Part shown: positions 38,401 to 50,400 of the stretch, piece after piece | Layout: every line of letters begins with the position of its first letter | How positions within the stretch are numbered: the first letter of the stretch is position 1 | NCBI GenBank assembly: GCA_030063045.1 | Contig: JAQSEB010000140.1 | Span: 682,001 to 746,000, forward strand | Origin: Pratylenchus scribneri | Lineage: Eukaryota; Nematoda; Chromadorea; Rhabditida; Pratylenchidae | Length of the DNA stretch: 64,000 nt | Reading direction: 5' to 3' | Notes under the pieces: generated by a model | The model's input: only the letters and a program-made list of their open reading frames with translations | What the model was told of the DNA's origin: nothing | Database searches by the model: none | Made by a program: the position numbers and the translations under genes

Positions 38401-41400
38401 TGGATTTTTTCCTGTATTTTTGATAATTTTTAAAAATTCATACCTAAAAAACGTATAGAGTTCTAGGCCTAGATTTTTTTATTTTTTAGCTTACTATTAT
38501 TAAAATTTAATCAGAAAATTTCAGATCGAAAACTCGGGCCGATTTTGAAAAATTCTTATTTGAAATTTTGGATTTTTCCTGTATTTTTGAAAATTTTTAA
38601 AAATTCATACCTAAAAAACGTATAGAGCTCTAGGCCTAGATTTTTTTTATTTTTTAGCTTACTATTATTAAAATTTAATCAGAAAATTTCAGACCGAAAA
38701 CTCGGGCCGATTTTGAAAAATTCTTATTTGAAATTTTGGATTTTTCCTGTATTTTTGAAAATTTTTAAAAATTCATACCTAAAAAAATGTATAGAGTTCT
38801 AGGCCTAGATTTTTTTTTATTTTTTAGCTTACAATTATTAAAATTTATTCCTAAAATTTCAGACCGAAAACTCGGGCCGATTTTGAAAAATTCTTATTTG
38901 AAATTTTGGATTTTTCCTGTATTTTTGAAAATTTTTAAAAATTCATACCTAAAAAACGTATAGAGCTCTAGGCCTAGATTTTTTTTATTTTTTAGCTTAC
39001 TATTATTAAAATTTAATCAGAAAATTTCAGACCGAAAACTCGGGCCGATTTTGAAAAATTCTTATTTGAAATTTTGGATTTTTTCCTGTATTTTTGAAAA
39101 TTTTTAAAAATTCATACCTAAAAAACGTATAGAGTTCTAGGCCTAGATTTTTTTTATTAAATTAATAAAATAAAAATATTAAATTAAATTCATTAAAAAT
39201 TAATTTTTAAAATTAAAAAGATATAAAATTAAATTCATTAGAAATTAATTTTTATTTAATAAAATAAAAATATAATTTAAATTAATTAAAAATTAATTTT
39301 TATTTAATAAAATAAAAAAATATAATTTAAATTAAATTTTAATAAAATTATAAAATAAATACATTAATTAGAATTAATTTTTAATTAATAAAATAAAATA
39401 TAATTTTAATTTACTAAATTTTTTTATCATTTTTTTTTTGTTAATGATGGCCCAAAAATTACCCAAATAATGGGGAATTGCAGCATCGTAGGTGCCTTGG
39501 GCAAACAGCCAATCCGCCCATTGTTCCTCCAATTGGACGACGCGTTCCGGGAAATTTAATCGGGCAATCTGAAATTGTCAAAAATATTTTAATTTGTTGA
39601 AATGTGATAAAATTGCCTGAATCGCCTTTCCATACAAATGCCCGCGGCAATACAGCTCAAAGGCCTTGTCATGTTGGTCCAATGCTTCGTGCAATTCACC
39701 AGCCTAAATTTTTGCTTGGAAATTTATTTTTTTAATGTTAAAAGCCCGGAATTTTTAGGACTGCCCTCTTTTATATGATATTTTTGTGCATTTATTTCAT
39801 ATTTTTGGCAAAATTTTTTTAACCAATTTTACTGATTCTGGCATTTTTTTGTAAGAAAATTTCATTGTAAAATGTAATAAAAAGTTAAAAATTATTCTTT
39901 TCGAAACCCATTTGAAAATTTCAGGAAAAAAAAAACCTAAATAAATAGGGAACTATTTTTTAATTTTAGTGATCTGAAAATCTGGGATTTAGCCATAAAT
40001 TGAAATAATTGATTTTTATTGTAATCTTTTGCAAAAATTTTCTAAAATTTATTTTGAAATTTTTCAATTGGATTCTGGGTTATAATTTTATTAAAAATTT
40101 TTAAAATTTTTCTAAATTTATTTTTTGATGTTATAATTGGATTTTAGGAAAATTTAATTTTTTTTGAAATTTTGTCAAAATTTTTCTAAAATTTAAAAAA
40201 ATACAAAACCCAACCTTATCGAACATTTCATGCCTTTCCAATTCGTGGAATATTCTCTCCAATATTCCGCCCATTTCCTCCTCTGCCCCTTCCGTCGATG
40301 ATTTTGAGGCAATTTGGCTTAAAAATGTGCGATTATCCAAAAGGAGTTGAACGGCTTGAGCCGGTTGGCCAGCGTTTAAAAACAATTCCAACGCTGCCCA
40401 TTGGTCACCTTCGCGCATTTTTATCTGGGAAATTTATTTTTAAAAATATAAAATTTAAATTTAATTAAATTAAAATATAAAATTTAAATTAATAATTAAA
40501 ATATAAAATTTAATTAATTAAAATAAAAAAAATTAATTAAATTAAATCAAAATATAAAATTTAAATTAATAATTAAAATATAAAATTTGATTAATTAAAA
40601 TAAAAAAATTTAATTAAATTAAATTAAAATATAAAATTTAAATTAATAATTAAAATATAAAATTTAATTAATTAAAATAAAAAAATTTAATTTAATTAAA
40701 TTAAAATATAAAATTTAAATTAATAATTAAAATATAAAATTTAATTAATTAAAATAAAAAAATTTAATTTAATTAAATTAAAATATAAAATTTAAATTAA
40801 TAATTAAAATATAAAATTTAATTAATTAAAATAAAAAAATTTAATTTAATTAAATTAAAATATAAAATTTAAATTAATAATTAAAATATAAAATTTAATT
40901 AATTAAAATAAAAAAATTTAATTTAATTAAATTAAAATATAAAATTTAAATTAATAATTAAAATATAAAATTTAATTAATTAAAATAAAAAAATTTAATT
41001 TAATTAAATTAAAATATAAAATTTAAATTAATAATTAAAATATAAAATTTAATTAATTAAAATAAAAAAATTTAATTTAATTAAATTAAAATATAAAATT
41101 TAAATTAATAATTAAAATATAAAATTTAATTTAATTAAATTAAAATATAAAATTTAAATTAAATTAAAATATAAAATTTAATTTTTTTTTAAATTTACCT
41201 CAGCTGCCTTTTCCTGTTGTCCAGTTTCGTGTAAATGCCGCTCATATTGGGTGCGTAATGAGTCCGATTCCGGATAATTCTATAAAAATATGATTTACTT
41301 TTTAATCATTTTCCTTAAAATAAATTAGTTAAAATGATAAGCAAAGACTGAATTTGTACATGAAAAAGTGCAAAATATGCAAATTTTGGCAAAATTTCCT

Positions 41401-44400
41401 AAAATATATAAATTTTTGATCTAAAAACTATTAAAATTTGAAATTTTTAATTACTCTAAAAAATTATATACAATTAATTACATTTTTTTCTGTAAAATTT
41501 TTTGCTGAAAATATTCAAAATAAGGTTTTACTCTTGAGACCCTCTAAAAATATTATAAAAAAATTCTATACCCGGAAACAGAAACATAAAGAGTAATTTT
41601 TCATATAAATTTGGTCTCTGATGATTAGAGCACGGATTTTTATTGATATCAATATTTTGTTTGCTATCTTAAAATAGCTTCAAACCAACATAAAACAAGT
41701 TTTATTAATGTTTTTGATGATTTTCGTGGACTTTTTTGTCAATATTCATCAATATTTTGCCATTTTTTGACCATCAATATTTATGTCAATATTTTGCCAT
41801 TTTTGGCATTTTGATCAATATTTTTAAGATTTTTGAAGATTTTCAATAAATTTTTAGTTTTTTTTGTAAAAAATTGGAAATTTTTGATAAAATTTTGAAA
41901 ATTTTTCGAAAAAATTTTTCAACATTTTTGAAAAAATTGTGAAAAAATTTCATTGTATACTTATAGAAAATTTCATTTTTTTTTGAAATAAATTTTAAAA
42001 TTTTTGAATAAAAAACGTCAAAATGTTTATAATTTGTGAATAAAAATATTTAAACAAATATTTTTACATTTTTTTGCTAAAATTTATCTTTTTTTAAAAA
42101 ATTTTCATCAATATTTCGTCAATATTTTGCGATTTTAAATCAATATTTTCATCAATATTTCGGGATTTTTCATCAATAAAAATCTGTGCTCTACTGATGA
42201 TTATGAAAAAATTATCGAATGGCTAAATAATTGTTAAATTTTAGTATTTTTTAATTACCAAAATCATTAAATTATTTTTTCAGAAAATAAAAAAAATCAT
42301 TTTTTAAAAAATTATTTTAAAATTTAAATTAAAAAATATTTCCGACTAAAATTATTCGTTAAATTTTAGTATTTTTTTAAATAAGTAAAAAACATGGAAA
42401 AAATTATTTAAAAAAAAATAAAATAAAATGATTTTAAAATAAAAAAATGTTTCCCAAAAATATTCCCAACCATAGCCCTGGCCAACTCCATTGCCGTCTC
42501 CCAATCGCCCAGCCGTCGCCACATTTCAATTGCCTCCGACAGGGCATTGTTCTCCAGCCAAATGCGTTCGGCCCTTTTGAATTGTTTGGCCATCATTGCC
42601 AGCCGGGCACGCACTTCAAAATGGGCGGCCACCGCCGCTTCGTCCATTGGGGCGCCGAATTGGCGTTCAGCGCGTAAAAGGGTCTCCTAAAGGGGATGAG
42701 ATTATATTTTTGAGGTTTTTTTAAATATATTAGGAAAATTTGTTGAATGTTTTTAAAAATATTTAGTGAATTTTTGGTATTTTTTTTTTAAAATACTTAA
42801 CAAATTTTGGGCATTTTCTTTAAATATTTGGTGACTTTATGTATTTTTTAAATTAATTTATTTCAAGTAATTTTTAACTGAAATTTTGTATTAAAAAAAT
42901 ATTTTATGAATTTTTGGTTATTTTTACATATTTTTTGATTAAATTTTAGATATTTTTTTAATATTTGGTGAATTTTAGAGTATTTTTAATTTTGTGATTT
43001 TTGGGAATTTTTAAAAATATTTTTTTTTGCAATTTTTGGGAACTTTTTAAAAATATTTTTTTGCGAATTTTTGGGTAAGAAGTTTTTTGAAAAATATTTT
43101 TTAAAGATTAAGTGGAATTTTTATATTTTTTTAATATTTGGAGAATTTTTTAAAATATTTTGGTCATTCTTTAAATATTCTCTAAAATTTTTGGGTATTT
43201 TTTTATTGAAAATTTAATTCAAAAAATTGAGATAAAATATTTAAATTTTGTGTGATTTACCTGAAGGAATTGCACACGAACAAGGTCATTGAGGCTGGCA
43301 AAACATCTTTGGGCCACCATCAGCTGGGAATGCTAATAAAATAATTTATAAAAATAATTTATAAATTTGTTAAAAAATGACCACCTCCAATGCGATTGAG
43401 GCCAATTTTCGCCACATTGCCTGCACGTCTATTCCCCGTTGCTCGGATTGTTCCAGGAAGAGGACGGCACGGCCCAAGTCCAATTCATCCAGCGCGGTGC
43501 CAAATTCAATCATTGTACTGTCCAATTCGTAGGCCACCCTGCTGTTATTTTCCTGCAGGCAAATTTTAAAAAATAATTTAATAAAATATTAATAATTAAA
43601 AAATGCCCTACCAAAACGATGACTTCCGTGCGGGTGGAATCCCGGGCCACCATTTCCACTTCGCCTTGGATTTGGAATTGCACAACTCGATCCGTGTGCT
43701 CATCCGTGTTGTACCTTTTATTTTAATTGGATGGGAATTTTTATTTTTATCTAATAAAGAAAAAGAATTTTTAAAACTAGAAAAAATTTTGGAAAAAATT
43801 TTAAAAAATATTAATTTTTACAAAAATTTTTATCATTAATTATTAATTTAATTAATAATTATTATACTAAAATTAAGAAATTATTAAATTAAATAGTAAT
43901 AATTAATAAAAATAACAACAAATTAAAATATTTTTTAATTTATTTTATTAATTCACTTAAAAAAATTAAAAAAATAAAAATAATAACTAATTCAGATTTA
44001 GGATAAAAATGTTTTTAAAAAATTTATATGATAATTCCATAAAAAAAATATTCTACCAAATGCAAAGTTGATCATTGGATTGGGCAACGACCACATCACT
44101 TTGGGGCACCCATTGCACATAGCTGGAATGGCCAATCAAATGGTTGGTTTGGCCTGTCTCCAATGAATACAAATGCAAGGCGGCTCGAATATCACGGAAA
44201 AGTAGCTTATTAGCTCGCTCATTTAACTGGAAAATTTTAGAAATTTTAATAGATTTTTCAAAAATTTTAATCGAATTTTTCTTAAAATTTTTAATGAATT
44301 TTTTAAAATTTTAGAATTTTTTAAATATTTATTATCGAATTTTTAAAATTTTTTAATCCATTTTTTAAAAAATTTTTTATCGAATTTTTTTAAAAATTTT

Positions 44401-47400
44401 AATCGAATTTTTAAAAAGTAATCAAAATTTTTAAAAAATTTTTTATGAAATTTTTGAACAATTTTTAAACGAATTTTAAAAATTTTGATTTTTTAAAAAA
44501 TTTTTAATCTAAATTTTAAACATTTTTAATGGGATTTTTAAAATAATTTCAGCGTAATAAATATATTTTTAAAATTATAATTGCCTTCAAGAAATGTATA
44601 AGAAAATTCATTTTTCAAATTATATTTTAAATGGAATATTCTCAATTGTAAAAAATAATTATATTTAAAAACAATTGACAAATATTCGCACCTCCAACCA
44701 ATCAATCGCATTTCCATGTTGAATTTGGGCAATTTGAGTGTTTTTTGCCATGTCCACAATGCTAATTGTGCGCGCATCCAACAAATAGGCAACTCGGCGA
44801 ATTTCCAATGCATCCGCATTTTGGGAATGGAACTAAATTTTTTAAATTAAATTTTTAAAATATTTTGGGAATATAATTTAAAATTTAATTTACCAATAAA
44901 TTATTAATTTTTAATTCAATTTTTTAATTTTATTTAATATAATTTTTTCCTCATAAAAAATTAATAAATTCAAAGCAAACAAAAAATTTACTTTCAAAAT
45001 TTTTAATTGTAGAATAATCAATTAAATTTCAAAGAGAATATTAAAACAACTTTTTTTTAAGAAATTACAAATAAATTTTTAAAATAATATTATTAATTTT
45101 TTTCGATTTTTCTAAATTAATATAAAATTTATTTTTAACTCTAAAAAATTAATAAATTCCTAAAAATAAAAAAATTCTTTTTTTCGATTTTTCTAAATTA
45201 ATATAAAATTTATTTTTAACTCTAAAAAATTAATAAATTCCTAAAAATAAAAAAATTCTTTTTTCGATTTTTCTAAATTAATTAATAATTAATAAATTCT
45301 TAATAAAAATAATAAAAAAATTCCTACATTATTTTGTCCATTCTCCACGGCATTTTTTGTGCTTTTTGTCCGCCTCAATCGGACACTGATTTGATGGGGA
45401 TTGGCCCGTTCCGTGCGAATCCATCCGGCCAGCTCATCCCTTCCATATTCCACAAAATTTATTTCCCCGGCATTCACAATGTACGCAACCGATTCATTGT
45501 CCAAATAGAATTTCTCATTCCCGCCCGATTGCCATACAATTTCGGAACTCTGTTTGCAAAAAATTCATATTGAATATATTTTTGAATATTTTTCTTAATT
45601 ATTTAGCTAAAGTAGATGCCAAAAAATTTATTTTTTAAAATCTTAATTAATTAATTCTAATTTTGGGGTTCTTAAATTTTTTTATTTTTGAATAGTTTTG
45701 AATATTTTTCTTAATTATTTAGCTAAAAGAAGAACCTAAAAATTATTTATTATTTTCTTCTTCTATTTTTTTGAATATTTTTCATATATATTTATTGAAA
45801 AATATAGGCCAAAATATATTTATTTTTTTAATTTTTTCCTCCTAAAATTTTAATAAAAATGTTGTTAATGAATTTAAATGAATGCCTATTAAATAATTTA
45901 AAAAATTTAATTTTTTTCTAGAAGCCAACATTTTTAAAATTTTCTTCCCCTGAAAATCCGAATTAATTTTAATTTTGGATGAGGCGAAAAATTTTGATTT
46001 TTTTAAATGAGTTTAAATGAAGCGAAAAAACCCAATTTAAATTTTCTAATCAGATTTAATTAAAAATTAATTTTTTTTCTCTGAAAATTCTAATTAATTT
46101 GATTTTGTACAAAGGAAAAATTTTTGAATTTTTTTTATTGTTTTAAATGAGGATATATTAAAATAAATAGCTAAAATAATTTTTTAAGCCGAAATATTTT
46201 TTCAATTAATTTTAATTTTTAACTGAAGCGAAAAACCCCCAATTCAAATTGCCTTAAGCCAGATTAAATTTATAATTAATATTTTTTGAAATTTTTGAAA
46301 TTATTTTATTTCAAAAGAATAATCCAAGTTAAATTTATTTTCTTTTTTTTTCTGAAAATCTTAATTAATAATTTGGTTTTGGACGAAAGGAAAAAAATTT
46401 TGAATTTTTAATCGTTAAATAAATTTAATTTAAGAGAAAAATTTATTTCACCTATCTAAACCTAATCAGATTAAAATTCAATTTTTTACCATTTTAGGCT
46501 AATTTTTCTTTGTTTTTTCAAATCCATCCTCCAAATCCACATCGGAATTTTCCACTTAAAACCCCCCTCAAAAATATGCCCCCACCAATCCAGTCCACAT
46601 GTCTGCCAAAATCAGTGTGCTCGCCGTGTACACAATCGCATATCGTTGCTGCCGGCCCAGAATGCGCACTTCGCCCAATTCGGCGCCCCTTTTCGAGCGT
46701 AAAATGCATTCCGGCATTCGGCCATCGCCTCCTCCACCATTTTGGGCTCCATCTTCACATATATTCTCCCCTATGTTTTTGGATGAGGCCTTCAGGTCAC
46801 GGAGGATTGCCTGCGACGGCGACACAAATGTCAGCTCGAAACGGTCTCGAAGGATGGTTTTCTGCGGGGAAAAATGTTTTTATAAGATTATTTATACCGT
46901 AAATCCTCTATTAGTACCCCCGGGGGTACTAATTTTCGAAGCCCTGAAAATGGGAAAAATTTGAGGTCTAACTTTGTTATCTGTTGACATTTTTGAACAA
47001 ATTATAGCGCATTTTATAGAGCCCAATGGCACTAAGAAATGCAATAAAAATTTTGTAAAAAAAAAGTTCATATTGCCAAGCGGTACAGTACCATAAAGTC
47101 GGGAGGGGGTACAAATAGGGGGAGGGGTACTAATAGAGGATTTACGGTAATTGGAAAATTTTAAACTAGGGTAAAAAAATTATTTGGAGAAATAATTTTA
47201 AATATTATTAAAATATTTTACAGAGAAATGTGGTTCATATGTTGACTTTTTAATATGGATAAAAGGAATAAAATTTTTTTTTGTGAAATAAAATTTAAAA
47301 GTTAGATGGAAATATACATTCTTATAAGTTTTTTTTCATTTTTTATAAATTTTCAAAAGTAAATTTATTAAATAAATATTACTTAATTTATTCTATTTTA

Positions 47401-50400
47401 TTCCGGTTAATTGTACAGAAAATGACTTAAATTCCATAAATTTTAAATAAAATTTTTTAAATAAAAATTTATTAAAAATTATTAAATATTAAAAATAATT
47501 TATAAAAAATAATTTTTTCCGTTGAAAATTCCGTCACTCGGAGGGAACTCGAACCGGACCCAATATTTAATTAATAAACCAACGAGTTAACCGATTGAAC
47601 TAAAGATAACAATTAAAACATATTTTTTTAAATTTTAGTTCCTATTTTTTGGATGTATCAATCAGATTTGATGAAAAAAGCAAAATGTTTTTTTCACATT
47701 TATTTCATGTTTTTTTTTCGCATATTTTACAAATTTTGCAAGTTATTTTGGAGAAAATTTAATAAAGCATTTTTTGCTACAAAGTTAGCCCATTTTACAA
47801 TTAAGTAAATTGTTTTACCCGAATGGCACAGTCGATGGCGACAACGGCACCGAGAATGTTGGAACAGCACAAAATGGAACCATCCGCTTTCCAGGCCAAC
47901 CCGGTGATTGTGTACAAATTGTGGATTCGAAGGAGGCCTCCTTCATCCCAGGCACCACGTCGCTGATTCCAACACATCAAACGAATTCTTTAAATTTCAA
48001 TTTTTTTTCTTATTTTTGTAAAATTTTTGTACAGATTTAAAATATTTAAAAAATATATATAAAATTTTTTAAGTTTTTTTAAAATTCTATACCCTAATTT
48101 CTCTCCCTTAAAAATTAATAAAAATTTAAATTTTTTAAAATTTCATAGGGTAGTTTTTCTTTAAAAATTAATTTTTAAAAATTAAAATTTTATTTTAAAA
48201 TTTGTTTTCAATTTTTACAAATTTTATACAATAGTTTTTCTTTTCAAAATTAATTTTAAAATTTATTAAAAATTTATTTTTAAAAAAATATTATCCGATA
48301 ATTTTTCCAATAATTAATTTTAAAAATTAATTAAAATTGAATTTAGAATATTTTATAAATTTTTAATTTTTCTAGGTAGTTTTTCCGTTAGAAATTAATT
48401 TCTAAAAATTTTAAAAATTTAATAAAAAATTTATTCTAATTTTTTTCAATTTTTAAAATTTTTTATCCTTAGTATTTAAAAAATAAAATTTTAAAAATAA
48501 TAATCAAAATTTTTCCAAATTTTTCAAATTTTTTATACAGTAATTTTTCCATCCAAAAATGATTTTTAAAAATTTTAAAAATTAATATTTAAAATTTTCC
48601 AAATTTTTCAAATTTTTTATACAGTAATTTTTCCATCCAAAAATGATTTTTAAAAATTTTAAAAATTAATATTTAAAATTTTCCAAATTTTTCAAATTTT
48701 TTATACAGTAATTTTTCCATCCAAAAATGATTTTTAAAAATTTTAAAAATTAATATTTAAAATTTTCCAAATTTTTCAAATTTTTTATACAGTAATTTTT
48801 CCATCCAAAAATGATTTTTAAAAATTTTAAAAATTAATATTTAAAATTTTCCAAATTTTTCAAATTTTTTATACAGTAATTTTTCCATCCAAAAATGATT
48901 TTTAAAAATTTTAAAAATTAATATTTAAAATTTTCCAAATTTTTCAAATTTTTTATACAGTAATTTTTCCATCCAAAAATGATTTTTAAAAATTTTAAAA
49001 ATTAATATTTAAAATTTTCCAAATTTTTCAAATTTTTTATACAGTAATTTTTCCATCCAAAAATGATTTTTTAAAAAAAAAAAATTTTCCCCAACCTATC
49101 AAAACTGCCAAACACTGCATTGTGACCACTGGAGTCGATGGTGGCCACCGTGAATTCCTTTTCCCCTACGCCTAATTTGCCACCTTCATTCTCCTCCGTT
49201 GACCCACTATAGTCGAATTGTTGAAGTATTCGACCGCCTTGTTCCGTGTATGAGACCAGCCGACGATCGGTGCCGGCCGCCAAAATGCCACCAACCCCAG
49301 AGAGGACCAGGGCGAATGGAGCGCAGGAATGGAGGCAAACACGGGACTGAAAAAAAAATTATGGGAAAGATGGAAATGAATTTTATTTTAAAATATTGAT
49401 TTATTTTTGAATTAGGAAAATTTCTAATTAAAATTGCCAATGCCCATCAGCCATCACCATCATCCATGGGCACATGGCCCTTTTCTTCTTATTTTATCAT
49501 AATTTAGGGTTGTAAAATTGACGTTAATAAGGAATTTTGGGTAACAGAACTTCCTAAAATTCTTTTTACCTTTATTTGGCTTAATTTGAACATTTAAAAA
49601 ACAAATAAATAAATTAAAACTTCCCTAAAAGTTGTTTTCGCACTCTTCTCTTATCTAGAATGGTTTCAAATTAATTTTAATTAATTATAAAATTGTGAAG
49701 TATTAAGTGTTTGCTTAAAGTCGGTTTCAATTTCAAAAAATCGATGAAATTTAAAATCTAAATTCGGAATTTGCTCTTTAATCTCCAAAAAATAGAAGAA
49801 ACCGAAAATCTACATTTTTAAAAACTGAGTTGAATTTGAGCAAACCTATTATTTTATTTTTCTAGAGATGTAGTTATACGGTAATAAGAAATTTAGTAAT
49901 ACGGTAGTACGGAAGTTAGGATAATAGGAATTTTTATTTTCCTTCCTTACATATGTTCTGGAGTCAAATGAGTACAGAAAAATGGCACCATCCTCATGGC
50001 CGGACAAGAAAGATCGTCGATTTGGGCTAACAAATTCATAAATTATATTTATTCTAAATATTTGTGGCCCCCTACCCTATTAGAAGCCTCCCTTCTCTGT
50101 TTTTAACGGCCTCACCCTATTAGTAACCCCTTGGAAAAAAATTTATGTAAAAAATAACTAAATTTTAGGTGAAATTAAGCCAAAATAAGCATTATTTGTC
50201 CCAAAAAATCTCAAAAAAATCCCTAGGTCAGATGTGGTCTATGAAATTTAGTAGCCTTGGGACTACTGAAATACGGTACATAAATTCCCCTAAAGTCCCA
50301 AGCAAAACTGACTGTTGAGCCAATGCGCAAACTGGGGCCTCCCCCTTGTAAAGAGTGGAACATTTGTTTGAGCCGGCCGATGCCAACCGTACTTTTCCAT

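Larger units (their letters stand above)
14470..41279 (-). other. IFT172: IFT172 exons 16-40 (TPR region and C-terminus)
   Basis: Exon model: 41279-41199, 40424-40215, 39703-39617, 39568-39463, 25617-25457, 24833-24645, 24262-24158, 24105-24019, 23660-23568, 23403-23300, 23192-23078, 22017-21929, 21877-21814, 21326-21183, 20292-20092, 19165-18995, 18531-18449, 18402-18309, 17719-17570, 17141-17001, 16522-16392, 16341-16284, 15609-15442, 15378-15228, 14621-14470. Introns after exon 18 (39616) and exon 30 (20091) start with GC. Between exons 19 and 20 lies the 13,845-base satellite intron; the protein reads continuously across it (IPHYL then ESGNTIRAID). Confidence 0.85.

Noticed and set aside
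25950..39158. CRISPR array or coding tandem repeat
   Set aside because: No spacers between repeats, monomers are contiguous and ~170 bp, and the setting is a eukaryotic intron.
46510..46964. Plus-strand frames of 120-130 codons
   Set aside because: Antisense shadows of IFT172 exon 8, which matches the family in the other strand.
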